From Loigolactobacillus coryniformis subsp. coryniformis KCTC 3167 = DSM 20001 (lineage in GTDB: Bacteria; Bacillota; Bacilli; Lactobacillales; Lactobacillaceae), in assembly GCF_002706425.1 (NCBI RefSeq), contig NZ_CP017713.1, forward strand, positions 2,046,001 through 2,110,000: DNA of 64,000 bases, in the 5' to 3' direction. The notes beneath the pieces are model-generated. The model did no database searches. It saw only the letters and a list, made by a program, of their open reading frames with translations, and was not told the DNA's origin. Position 1 is the first letter of the stretch; each line of letters starts with the position of its first letter. This document shows, piece after piece, positions 41,057 to 49,460 of the stretch. The translations under genes were made by a program, and so were the position numbers.

Positions 41057-42676
41057 TTAGTACAATGCGGCAACCTGTTTTTGAATATCATCGTGAGCCA
41101 AGAACTCATCATAGTGCGTATCAAAACGCTCAACGACGCCTTTAGCACTGACCTCGACAATATGATCAGCGATGGTTTGAATAAATTCGTAATCATGAGA
41201 AGTAAAGACTAATGCGCCACCAAAATCAACTAACGCATCGTTTAAAGCTGTGATCGATTCCAAATCCAAATGATTGGTTGGATCATCGAGTAACAAAACA
41301 TTAGCCTGGCTGAGCATAATTTTAGCTAACATACAGCGAACTTTCTCGCCACCGGACAACATGTTCAACTTTTTCAGCACTTCGTCACCAGAAAATAACA
41401 TTCGACCTAAGAATCCACGTAAGAAGGTGTTATCACTTTCTTCTTTGCTAGCAAATTGTCGTAACCAATCCAAGATCGTTAAGTCAGCAGTAAATTCCGC
41501 CGAGTTATCCCGCGGTAAATAAGCTCGTGAAGTGGTCACACCCCAGGTTACTGTTCCAGTATCAGGTTCTAATTCACCGGCTAGAATTTGCATCAAGGTT
41601 GTCGTCGCCACATCACTACGACTGATCAACGCCGTTTTTTCACCTGGTTTCAAAGTGAAAGTAATTTGGTCAAGAATTTTAACACCGGCAATCGACTTGC
41701 TGATATTATCGACCCGTAACAGATCACTACCGATTTCGCGTGCCGTTTCAAATTTAATAAATGGATACTGGCGACTCGACGGTTTAATATCTTCCAACGT
41801 GATTTTATCTAACTGTTTTTTCCGCGAGGTTGCTTGTTTGGATTTAGACGCATTAGCGCTGAACCGGGCAATAAATTCTTGTAATTCTTTGATTTGGTCT
41901 TCTTTTTTAGCGTTGGCTTGGTTCTTTAACTGCGCGGCTAACTGACTGGATTGTAACCAGAAATCATAGTTACCAACAAACAGCTCGATCTTGCCAAAAT
42001 CTACGTCACACATATGCGTGCAGACCGTATTTAAGAAATGACGATCATGGGAAACCACGATGACGGTATTAGGAAAATTCATTAGGAAATTTTCTAACCA
42101 TTGAATCGTGGGTGCGTCTAGCCCATTAGTTGGTTCATCCAATAGTAAAATATCGGGCTTGCCAAATAAGGCTTGGCCTAACAACACTTTGACCTTCTCA
42201 TTTTCAGTCAGTTCACTCATTTTTTGTTGCTGCATGGTTTCATCAATACCGAGTTCTTGCAGTAATTGTGCGGCCTCAGCTTCAGCGTTCCAGCCATCCA
42301 TTTCCGCAAATTCGCCTTCTAATTCCGCAACTTTGATACCATCTTCATCGTTAAAATCAGGTTTGGCGTACAAGGCATTTTTTTCCTGCATCACTTGATA
42401 TAACTTTTCGTGTCCTTGGATCACCGTATCCAGAACCGTATACTCCTCAAAAGCATAATGGTCCTGTTTCAAGCTCGTCATCCGTTCGTTAGGCGAAATT
42501 GTTACTTGACCAGTGGTTGGCGCTAATTGGCCGGAAAGAATTTTCAGAAAAGTCGACTTACCGGCACCATTTGCGCCAATAATGCCATAACAGTTGCCTG
42601 GGGTGAATTTTAAATTAACATCAGAATACAATTGGCGATCGGGGAAACGTAAACTAACATCACTTACAGTTATCAT
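41057..42676 (-). CDS. ABC-F ATPase, YbiT/YkpA type
   Basis: This 539-residue cytoplasmic protein has two nucleotide-binding domains and no membrane segment; ABC-F proteins act on the ribosome. NBD1 has Walker A GANGAGKST (34-42) and DEPTN (180-184). A charged linker (about 240-300, RFSANASKSKQATSRKKQL) precedes NBD2. In NBD2 the Walker A position reads SRSDVATTT (352-360) with no GxGKS, the catalytic Glu after Walker B is Asp (LLLDDPTNHLD, 462-472), and the LSGGEK signature (440-445) is intact; NBD1's signature is degenerate (LTENEK, 156-161). So one composite ATP site is canonical and the other is degraded. It is preceded by three tandem structured leader repeats. Confidence 0.93.
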   Translation of the reverse strand: MITVSDVSLRFPDRQLYSDVNLKFTPGNCYGIIGANGAGKSTFLKILSGQLAPTTGQVTISPNERMTSLKQDHYAFEEYTVLDTVIQGHEKLYQVMQEKNALYAKPDFNDEDGIKVAELEGEFAEMDGWNAEAEAAQLLQELGIDETMQQQKMSELTENEKVKVLLGQALFGKPDILLLDEPTNGLDAPTIQWLENFLMNFPNTVIVVSHDRHFLNTVCTHMCDVDFGKIELFVGNYDFWLQSSQLAAQLKNQANAKKEDQIKELQEFIARFSANASKSKQATSRKKQLDKITLEDIKPSSRQYPFIKFETAREIGSDLLRVDNISKSIAGVKILDQITFTLKPGEKTALISRSDVATTTLMQILAGELEPDTGTVTWGVTTSRAYLPRDNSAEFTADLTILDWLRQFASKEESDNTFLRGFLGRMLFSGDEVLKKLNMLSGGEKVRCMLAKIMLSQANVLLLDDPTNHLDLESITALNDALVDFGGALVFTSHDYEFIQTIADHIVEVSAKGVVERFDTHYDEFLAHDDIQKQVAALY

Positions 42677-42688
42677 TGCTTATCCTCA

Positions 42689-43009
42689 CTCTACTTCATA
42701 ATTAATGGTAATTCATTAGCACAGTACGCTAATAAATTTTGATATTACGGGCGATGACCATTCTTGTGGCAAAAAACGTGCCGCAAGAAACATGGCTCTA
42801 CTTCATAATTAATGGTAATTCATTAGCACAGTACGCTAATAAATTTTGATATTACGGACGATGACCATTCTTGTGGCAAAATTCGTGCCGCAAGAAACAT
42901 GGCTCTACTTCATAATTAATGGTAATTCATTAGCACAGTACGTTAATAAATCTTGATATTACGGACGATGACCATTCTTGTGGCAAAATTCGTATCACAA
43001 GCAGAATGG
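42689..43009 (-). repeat. Tandem structured leader repeat upstream of ABC-F gene
   Basis: Three units of exactly 107 bp begin at 42689, 42796 and 42903. Read as RNA, each has hairpin 1 (CTTG...CAAG with inner GGCA/TGCC), the linker AATGGTCATCGTCCGTAA, hairpin 2 (AATTTATTAGC/GCTAATGAATT) and the tail TTATGAAGTAGAG. The tail of the last unit ends 7 bases before the Shine-Dalgarno. Hairpin sequences differ from those at 33272 but pairing is preserved, while the linker and tail are nearly identical. Confidence 0.92.
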
Positions 43010-43057
43010 CCTTTTTCATAGTAGCTTTCACTTTAGCACAGAAACGTCTTAACGACA

Positions 43058-43107
43058 ATCAAAAAAGTGCAGCCGCTGAGTTTTTCTCTCAACAACTACA
43101 CTTTAGG
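43058..43107 (-). terminator. Terminator of the glutamine ABC operon
   Basis: AAAGTGTAGTTG pairs with CGGCTGCACTTT around GAGAGAAAAACTC (itself pairable), followed by TTTTTTG on the minus strand. Confidence 0.75.
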
Positions 43108-43108
43108 T

Positions 43109-43765
43109 TTAAGCGCCCATCCGCCGATCCAGTACACGGGAAAGCCAGGATAGTGCGTAACAAACAATAAAATAAAGCACTGCTAACGCTAAAAACATTG
43201 GCAACACAAAATTCGTATTTTGTCCGTAAATGATCTGCGCGTGGTACATCAGTTCTGGTAACATGATGATCGTTGCTAAAGAAGTATCCTTGATCAACGA
43301 GACGAATTGACTGACCAGCGGCGGAATCATTTTCTTGATTGCCTGCGGTAAAATAATATGTTGCATCGCTTGGCGATAGGACATCCCGTTACTCCGCGCA
43401 GCCTCCATTTGTCCAGGATCAACAGCTTGGATCCCACTACGAATGATCTCGGCAACCATCGCTGATTCAAAGACTGTCATCGCCAAGATCGCCGCCATAA
43501 CAACATCAGGCTTGATCCCGATATTCGGCAAACCGAAGAACGTAAAGAACAAAATCAACAGTAGCGGCAAATTACGAATAATATCGATCACAAAACCCAC
43601 TAACGCGGATAGATATTTGATCTTCACGTAACGTAACAAGCCAAGTAAACCGCCGATAATAAAACTCAGCACGATTGAGATAGCGGAAATTTCAACGGTG
43701 ATCCATAGCCCTTCCAGGAGATAACGGATGTTCAGCCATGAATATGCTTGAATAAAATTATTCAT
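43109..43765 (-). CDS. glnP: Amino acid ABC transporter permease (glutamine type)
   Basis: This 218-residue permease with about five membrane helices is of the HisM/GlnP type. The conserved EAA loop is AARSNGMSYRQAMQHIILPQAIKKMIPPLVSQFVSLIKDTSLA (about residues 133-175), which docks the ATPase. It pairs with the neighbouring 212-residue permease to form the channel. It is the last gene of the four-gene operon, and AGGGGG precedes the ATG. Confidence 0.92.
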   Translation of the reverse strand: MNNFIQAYSWLNIRYLLEGLWITVEISAISIVLSFIIGGLLGLLRYVKIKYLSALVGFVIDIIRNLPLLLILFFTFFGLPNIGIKPDVVMAAILAMTVFESAMVAEIIRSGIQAVDPGQMEAARSNGMSYRQAMQHIILPQAIKKMIPPLVSQFVSLIKDTSLATIIMLPELMYHAQIIYGQNTNFVLPMFLALAVLYFIVCYALSWLSRVLDRRMGA

Positions 43766-43780
43766 TAGTTATTCCCCCTT

Positions 43781-44419
43781 CTAAGCCCATTTCTTTTCTA
43801 GATAACGCATAAAATAGCTCAATGGTAGTGTTAGGATCAAGTACAATAACCCAATTGCTAAATACGTACTTGTGGTATCAAAAGTCGTCGAGGCGATCAG
43901 ATTACCTTGATACATTAAATCAAAACCAGCCACAAAGGCTAAGACTGATGAGTTTTTAACCAAATTAATGAATTGGTTACCCAACGGTGGAATCGTAATT
44001 TTAATCGCTTGTGGAAAAACAATGTGCGCCATTGCCTGAGTATAAGTCAGACCGTTGGAACGTGCCGCTTCCATTTGCCCTGGATCGACCGCTTCAATAC
44101 CCGCACGAACAGTTTCAGCAATAAAAGCTGAAGTATAGATCGTCAAGCCGATTGTCCCAGCAGTAAATCCGCTGACCCCAGTAAGAAACATTGGAATCAC
44201 AACGTAGAAAAACATGGTAATAACTAACAAGGGAATATTACGGAAAACTTCTACATAGATGCGACCGAGGGCATGAACCCATTTACGCTCACTGATCTCC
44301 ATAAACGCAAAGAACGTCCCCACAATCAAACTACCAACTAAAGCTAAAATACTAGAACCAAGGGTAAACAGAAAGCCAGACCAAAGTTCCGGCCAATGAT
44401 TAACTAAAATCGAAATCAT
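43781..44419 (-). CDS. glnM: Amino acid ABC transporter permease (glutamine type)
   Basis: This 212-residue permease is a paralogue of the next gene, with the EAA loop AARSNGLTYTQAMAHIVFPQAIKITIPPLGNQFINLVKNSSVLA. About five transmembrane segments are expected. It starts 2 bp after the binding-protein stop codon, with GGGGGG as ribosome site, and ends 15 bp before glnP. The operon carries ATPase, binding protein and two permeases, a layout typical of glutamine/glutamate/aspartate importers. Confidence 0.92.
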   Translation of the reverse strand: MISILVNHWPELWSGFLFTLGSSILALVGSLIVGTFFAFMEISERKWVHALGRIYVEVFRNIPLLVITMFFYVVIPMFLTGVSGFTAGTIGLTIYTSAFIAETVRAGIEAVDPGQMEAARSNGLTYTQAMAHIVFPQAIKITIPPLGNQFINLVKNSSVLAFVAGFDLMYQGNLIASTTFDTTSTYLAIGLLYLILTLPLSYFMRYLEKKWA

Positions 44420-44421
44420 TT

Positions 44422-45249
44422 TTAGTTCCCCCCTTCGTCAAAACCAGGTACTTTACCAAACCACTTATTTTGCAAGCGTTGATACTCACCTGATTTTTTC
44501 ATATCGTCGATAGCCTTATTAACGGCAGCCGTCATATCTTTTTGACCATTATTAACAGCGATCCCATAAGGTTCCTTGGTGAAGGTACCACCCACAACAA
44601 CGTAACCTGGATTTTCTAGCGACATCCCATAAAGGATCCCGTTATCTGTAGTCAACGCCTGTCCTTGACCTGATTGCAAAGCGGTAAAGGCCTGCGCGTA
44701 ATCAGATAATTCCAAAACGCTGGCTTTAGGTGCAAACTTTTTAACGTTTAAAGCTGAAGTTGATCCTTGAACCGCCAGGACTTTAGCACCTTTATAATTC
44801 AGATCACGAATGTCTTTGATCTTACTGCCCTTTTTAACCAAGATCGCTTGGCCGGCATTAAAATATGGTTGCGAAAAATCAACCTGCTTAGCCCGTTCTG
44901 GCGAAATTGTCATTGTGGCAATGATTGCATCAATATTACCATTCTTTAACATTGGAATCCGAGTATTACTGGTCACTTGGATAAACTTAGCTTTACCATC
45001 TTTACCTAAGATCTGTTTGGTGATTGTCTTAGCCATATCAATATCAAAGCCTTCAATATTGCCGGTTTTGATATTCATCAGGCCGAATAAGCGGGTATCG
45101 GCTTTTACGCCCCAAGTCATCGTTTTGCTGGCTTGATCGACTTTTAAAACATTCTGTTTCGATAAACTTTGATTACCGCAGCCACTCATCAGTAAAACCA
45201 AACTCAATAAGAAGGCAAGCGGCAGTATGCGTTGGACAAACTTTTTCAT
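44422..45249 (-). CDS. glnH: Glutamine-type substrate-binding lipoprotein
   Basis: This 275-residue binding protein has a signal peptide and lipobox (LLLMSGCG, Cys near residue 24). The SBP_bac_3 motif GFDIDMAKTITKQILG (about residues 68-83) follows, with ligand-binding segments SNTRIPMLKNGNIDAIIATMTISPERAKQVDFSQPY. It is held at the outer membrane face and delivers the amino acid to GlnMP. I chose the ATG at 45249 with GGGAGG upstream; the frame is open from 45267, where it overlaps the glnQ stop. Confidence 0.92.
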   Translation of the reverse strand: MKKFVQRILPLAFLLSLVLLMSGCGNQSLSKQNVLKVDQASKTMTWGVKADTRLFGLMNIKTGNIEGFDIDMAKTITKQILGKDGKAKFIQVTSNTRIPMLKNGNIDAIIATMTISPERAKQVDFSQPYFNAGQAILVKKGSKIKDIRDLNYKGAKVLAVQGSTSALNVKKFAPKASVLELSDYAQAFTALQSGQGQALTTDNGILYGMSLENPGYVVVGGTFTKEPYGIAVNNGQKDMTAAVNKAIDDMKKSGEYQRLQNKWFGKVPGFDEGGN

Positions 45250-45266
45250 GTCCAAGCCTCCCTTCA

Positions 45267-46004
45267 TTAATGATTAATGATTTTACTTAAGAACTGCCGC
45301 GCCCGTTCTTCTTTTGGATGAGCAAAGAAGGACTTTGTATCGTCATCTTCCAAGATTTCACCGTCGGCCATGAAAATCAACCGGTCAGCAACTTCTTGGG
45401 CAAAGCCCATTTCGTGGGTAACCACAATCATTGTCATCCCTGCATCAGCAGCGACTTTTTTCATAACGTCCAGTACATCACCAATCATTTCTGGATCCAA
45501 TGCAGAAGTTGGTTCATCAAACAGTAAAGCTTTCGGTTTCATCGCCAAACTACGTGCAATCGCCACCCGCTGTTCTTGACCACCAGACAACATACTTGGA
45601 TAAGATTGTGCCTTATCGGCTAAACCAACTAAATCCAATAAGTCCATTGCTTCTTTTTCACTTTGTGCTTTATCCTCTTTTAAAACTAAGCGTGGTGCTA
45701 AGGTGACATTTTCCAGCACGGTTTTATTGGCATATAAATTAAAATGCTGGAAAACCATGCCGACATCCCGGCGAATCTTATTGATATCCGTTTTCTTATC
45801 TGCTAAATCAAAATTATTAACAATTAACTTCCCGGAAGAAACTGTATTAAGGCCATTCATCGTTCGGAGTAGCGTGCTTTTACCAGAACCTGATGGGCCG
45901 ATAATAACAACGACTTCTCCTTTATCGATCGTCAAGTTGATATTTTTTAGGGCATGAAAATCGCCATAATATTTTTCAACATCGTGAAACTCGATCATTG
46001 ACAT
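45267..46004 (-). CDS. glnQ: Amino acid ABC transporter ATPase (glutamine type)
   Basis: This 245-residue ATPase energises the importer. Walker A is GPSGSGKST (36-44), the signature LSGGQEQRVAIARSLA (about 139-154), Walker B LLFDEPTSALD and the H-loop THEMGFA. It is the first gene of the operon, with GGAGGG before the ATG. Its promoter is at 46108-46136. Confidence 0.95.
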   Translation of the reverse strand: MSMIEFHDVEKYYGDFHALKNINLTIDKGEVVVIIGPSGSGKSTLLRTMNGLNTVSSGKLIVNNFDLADKKTDINKIRRDVGMVFQHFNLYANKTVLENVTLAPRLVLKEDKAQSEKEAMDLLDLVGLADKAQSYPSMLSGGQEQRVAIARSLAMKPKALLFDEPTSALDPEMIGDVLDVMKKVAADAGMTMIVVTHEMGFAQEVADRLIFMADGEILEDDDTKSFFAHPKEERARQFLSKIINH

Positions 46005-46107
46005 AACTTTCCCTCCAAACTTGAGTACACCCGATCACTGGTAATTGCTGTTAATAATTACCAAATAATCGCGTAGCTAATTTCTGTGGTCCAAAGCCAC
46101 CTTTTTA

Positions 46108-46136
46108 ATTTTAATTTATTTTTAATCTCTACGCAA
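46108..46136 (-). promoter_or_regulatory. Promoter of glnQHMP
   Basis: TTGCGT (46131-46136), a 17-bp spacer and TAAAAT (46108-46113) on the minus strand, about 105 bp before glnQ. Confidence 0.6.
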
Positions 46137-46219
46137 ATAAATCTGGTTAATTTCTGGATATTTTTTTAAAATTAAAATTAATATGAGAAAAATCTCATTT
46201 TAAACATGACGATCTGTCA

Positions 46220-47209
46220 TCACTTTACCGGATGCTGCGCCTGACCTGTTTCAAGAATACTTTTAGTATCATCCAAACTGATATCGACCATGTTTTGTAC
46301 TGCCATATTGGTGTAAAAAGCAATGTGTGGTGTAAAAATAACGTTTGGCATAGCTTGTAATGCTAGCACATTGGGATTAGTTATTTTAGTCTTTGTGAGA
46401 TCACGATTGTTGAATTCCTGCTCGTCTTCGATGACATCGATTGCTGCGCCAGCGATTTGTTTATTTTTTAATGCCGCAACTAAAGCGGGGGTATCCACTA
46501 CTGGACCACGCGAAGCATTGATTAAAAAGGCGGTTGGTTTCATCTGTGTAAATTGCTCGGCACCGATCAAATGAGTCGTTGTTGGCAATAACTGTGTATG
46601 TAACGTCACCACGTCAGCTGTTTTTAATAAACTTGCTTGATCCATGTAGGTAACAAACTCAGCAAGTTCTGTATTTTCTACTGGATCAGTTGCAATCACC
46701 TTAGCACCTAAAGCATGGAACAAACGAGCAACGGTCCCACCAATACGGCCTGCCCCAATAATACCAATCGTCAATGTATGTACTTCATGGGCCATTAGAC
46801 CACCCCAACGAAAATCATGGTGTGCCGTCCGTTCATCGAATAATTCCAAATTACGAATTAAACGCATAGTTTGTGTCAATGCATATTCAGCCACTGAACG
46901 CGGCGAATAAGCTGGCACATTGGTAATGATCAAATCGTTAGCTTGAGCTACTGCTAGATCAACAACATCATAACCCGCACTGCGCAAACTAATTTGCTTA
47001 ATGCCAAATCCGTGTAGCTTCTGATAAACTTGATCACTGTCGATTTTAGCATGCTGAACGATCACAATACCGTCATAACCCTTAGCACGCTCAACCGTAG
47101 CTAAACTCAGATCTTGATCAAAAGTATCAACCGTTGCTTGATTGCGTTGTGCCCAAGCCTTGATTGCGGGTTGCTCATCATCACGAACACTGTACATTAA
47201 GATTTTCAT
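46220..47209 (-). CDS. D-2-hydroxyacid dehydrogenase (D-lactate dehydrogenase type)
   Basis: This 329-residue NAD-dependent enzyme reduces pyruvate or a branched 2-oxoacid to the D-hydroxyacid. It has the substrate Arg-type motif SLRSAGYDVVDL (about residues 73-84), the Rossmann loop IGIIGAGRIGG (about 146-156), INASRGPVVDTPAL with catalytic Arg, and FTPHIAFYT with catalytic His near the C-terminus. The pattern matches the D-LDH/D-2-hydroxyisocaproate group; which substrate is preferred cannot be told. Start chosen at 47209, with GGAGG 8 bases upstream. It is preceded by a structured leader with a terminator. Confidence 0.88.
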   Translation of the reverse strand: MKILMYSVRDDEQPAIKAWAQRNQATVDTFDQDLSLATVERAKGYDGIVIVQHAKIDSDQVYQKLHGFGIKQISLRSAGYDVVDLAVAQANDLIITNVPAYSPRSVAEYALTQTMRLIRNLELFDERTAHHDFRWGGLMAHEVHTLTIGIIGAGRIGGTVARLFHALGAKVIATDPVENTELAEFVTYMDQASLLKTADVVTLHTQLLPTTTHLIGAEQFTQMKPTAFLINASRGPVVDTPALVAALKNKQIAGAAIDVIEDEQEFNNRDLTKTKITNPNVLALQAMPNVIFTPHIAFYTNMAVQNMVDISLDDTKSILETGQAQHPVK

Positions 47210-47267
47210 TTTAAATTCCTCCATTGATTAAGCCGACTTAAAATATTCACCTGTACTACACAAATAA

Positions 47268-47430
47268 AAAAAGCCCACAGCATAAGCGCTGTGAGTTAAA
47301 AGCAATCACACTTTTGACTGCATTAATGCCATTAGAAGTTACTGCTGTGTGATTAGAACACTAAATTCCTTGATGTTCATCCACTAAACTATCAGCAGTC
47401 CGCAGTCACCGCTACAGTTATGATGCAATT
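47268..47430 (-). promoter_or_regulatory. Structured leader with attenuator upstream of the dehydrogenase
   Basis: Read on the minus strand: a hairpin AATCACAC (47347-47354) paired with GTGTGATT (47304-47311) encloses about 35 nt; then a terminator CACAGC/GCTGTG with a run of seven T (47268-47294) about 60 nt before the gene. Upstream GAACA/TGTTC and GGACTGC segments can also pair. It fits no riboswitch class I know (no T-box or L-box motif). Confidence 0.65.
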
Positions 47431-47510
47431 AATTATTAGCTTATTTTAATTTAAGTTTAACCTTGTTATTAGAAATCGTCAATCATTTTCGTGTTCAGCA
47501 TTTATCCGTA

Positions 47511-47555
47511 AAAAAAAGAAGGAGTTGGACATAAATTACTTATGTCACAACTCCA
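47511..47555 (-). terminator. Terminator of the exported-protein/DUF6681 operon
   Basis: GGAGTTGTGACATAA pairs with TTATGTCCAACTCC, followed by TTCTTTTTTTT on the minus strand. Confidence 0.85.
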
Positions 47556-47563
47556 TTTTAAGG

Positions 47564-48487
47564 TTAGCGATTACGCCGCGACATACGCGTTGGTTCAGCA
47601 GACGACGTTGGTGTTGATAGATTATTGGCAGCCACTTGCTCTGCCTTTACAGCACTGGTTGGGGCTGCTGTTGGATCCTTATACGCTGCTTGGATCACAA
47701 GCTTAAATGGTTCACTGCCAGAAACAGCACCCGAGCGTCCAGCAATCTTATACGGCCCACCAGTTAATTGCGCACTGGCCAACACGATCTGATATCTAGC
47801 CGCTGCTTCTTTAGTCGGCATCAAACCAACTTCAGTAACTTCCCCAACGGGTAAACTATCAATTGCATTCCGGCCGGCATAAACCAGATAGTGATCGCCC
47901 TGCTGCCGTAATTCATAAAATGGTAATTGGACTAAATCACCAAGCGCATAAACCGGCTGACCTGTTTTTTGTGCTTGCTCATAAATTTGTTCATCCGAGC
48001 GGTTAGCATAATTTAATTGTAAATAGCCATTAGCCACTAGACTATCAGCTAGCTGCTCAAGATTGGCCTGTTGCGTTGCATCCACCGTTAGTTTAGCTGG
48101 TAATAAGCTCTGTTCGTGAAACAAACCAGCTGCTGGGATTACAGTTGTCGTATGTGCAGCATGCTTCCCGCCGATCATCGGGTCATCAGCAGCGCTAGCA
48201 GCACGACCACCTAATAGCTTTTCGATCTTCGGCGAAATGTCAAACTTAGCGGTTTTCGTTGTAAAGTAATAAATGACATTTAACACCGTAAAGTAAACCA
48301 AGATGACAAAAACCAGTAAAAATAGTAAGCCCCGTGTCCAGGCGCCAGCACGGAGGAAATAAATAGCAAGATAACCTAGATAAAGGACACCAACTACACC
48401 GATCAATGTATACACACGGTTTTTTAATTTAACGTTCATGTTGAAATAGCCTAAATAGTGATTCAACATATCAAGCAAAGATAACAC
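47564..48487 (-). CDS. DUF6681-type membrane protein
   Basis: This 307-residue protein has two N-terminal membrane helices (about 25-47 and 52-76) and a soluble C-terminal part. The start (MLNHYLGYFNMNVKLKNRVYT) and the FTTKTAKFDISPKIEKLLGGR motif after the second helix match a conserved lactobacillus family that I recall as DUF6681. Residues 76 onward are probably cytoplasmic, and the tail is Ala/Thr/Ser-rich and basic at its end (SRRNR). It is 14 bp downstream of the Ser/Thr-rich exported protein gene, so the two are likely made together. The function is unknown. Confidence 0.8.
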   Translation of the reverse strand: MLSLLDMLNHYLGYFNMNVKLKNRVYTLIGVVGVLYLGYLAIYFLRAGAWTRGLLFLLVFVILVYFTVLNVIYYFTTKTAKFDISPKIEKLLGGRAASAADDPMIGGKHAAHTTTVIPAAGLFHEQSLLPAKLTVDATQQANLEQLADSLVANGYLQLNYANRSDEQIYEQAQKTGQPVYALGDLVQLPFYELRQQGDHYLVYAGRNAIDSLPVGEVTEVGLMPTKEAAARYQIVLASAQLTGGPYKIAGRSGAVSGSEPFKLVIQAAYKDPTAAPTSAVKAEQVAANNLSTPTSSAEPTRMSRRNR

Positions 48488-48501
48488 CCAATCACCTCCA
48501 A

Positions 48502-48981
48502 TTATTCAGTTGTTGTGTCATTTGTCGTGGTTGTTGTCGTACCCGTACCTGTCGTGTTACCAGTCTTTGTTGTGTTTGAGGTCCCACCGGCTGATGACGA
48601 ATCAGCAGCTGCAGAACTTGAACTAGCACTAGTTGCACTTGAAGAATTAGCCGTTGTGCTTTGACTATTTTGTGTTGGCGTCGTCGTTGTTTGTGCTTCT
48701 GAGCCATCATCATTAGTTGTCTGTGAATTATCATCAGTCGATTCTTGCACGCTATTGCTACTCTCCTTCACCGATTGACTGCTTTCAGGATGTGTAGAAC
48801 TACTACTTTGACGCAAGCTGCTGGAACCGCTTGTGACTGATGAACTATCAACTTGACTTGTCTGTTCAGTTTTGCTTTTAACTGGGGCAACTTTGTCAGC
48901 CACAACATTGGTCGCGGCTAAACCTAAAACGATTGAAACAATCGCAAATGGGGTGATAAATGGCGGTGTCCGGTAAGCCAT
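48502..48981 (-). CDS. Exported Ser/Thr-rich low-complexity protein
   Basis: This 159-residue protein has one N-terminal hydrophobic stretch (FITPFAIVSIVLGLAATNVVA, about residues 8-28) that is either a signal peptide or anchor. The rest is almost entirely Ser, Thr, Asn, Gln, Asp and Gly. It has no sorting motif. The composition suggests an unstructured cell-wall-spanning or glycosylated region. AGGAGG precedes the ATG. It is the first gene of a pair with the DUF6681 gene. Confidence 0.8.
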   Translation of the reverse strand: MAYRTPPFITPFAIVSIVLGLAATNVVADKVAPVKSKTEQTSQVDSSSVTSGSSSLRQSSSSTHPESSQSVKESSNSVQESTDDNSQTTNDDGSEAQTTTTPTQNSQSTTANSSSATSASSSSAAADSSSAGGTSNTTKTGNTTGTGTTTTTTNDTTTE

Positions 48982-49425
48982 TCAAAAACCTCCTCCTTCG
49001 TATTGATCTTCTAATGTTTCATTAAACCATATCTGCTTTAACATTGCGCGTCTTATTGGTAAAGAATTATTAAAATTTAGTGTCGGTAAAATTACATTAA
49101 GTATTGGCCTCATTCGAGTCTACTTTTAAACCACGACCAAGTCTAGCCATTTCAGCTTAATTTAAACTTAAATCAAACTAAAACGCGCCGAAAAATTAGC
49201 AATCAGCTAATCCTTCTGCGTGCGGCTGAACATTTGTTCTTAAGTCTAGTTTAGCATATCGCGTCTAACTTGCAAGTTGTTGAATTGAAAACAAAAATGT
49301 AAATAATTGACTATATTTCAAAGGCTTTCATAAAAATAGACTTAGTGAAAACTTATAGTCAATGATAGTTTGTATTAGCTGTAGGGGTTAGTAAAACAGC
49401 AATTTAAATTTGTGTTGCATTTCAC
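48982..49425. other. Intergenic region between divergent genes
   Basis: AT-rich, with no convincing open frame. ATTAGCAATCAGCTAAT (about 49197-49213) is a short hairpin without a T run. The promoter of the minus-strand exported-protein gene must lie here, but I could not choose one. Confidence 0.5.
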
Positions 49426-49454
49426 TTGCTAATTTTGAAATGATATTGTAAACT
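49426..49454 (+). promoter_or_regulatory. Promoter of the 49691 gene leader
   Basis: TTGCTA (49426-49431), a 17-bp spacer and TAAACT (49449-49454). It implies an untranslated leader of about 230 nt before the small gene. Confidence 0.7.
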
Positions 49455-49460
49455 ATTCTG

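Noticed and set aside
33272-43009. CRISPR-like array at the tandem repeats
   Set aside because: Units of about 107 bp run head to tail without spacers, contain hairpins and number only three per site; no cas genes are near.
48492-48734. An 80-codon Gln/Arg-rich frame overlapping the Ser/Thr-rich gene
   Set aside because: It is the alternate frame of a low-complexity coding sequence and has no start signal.
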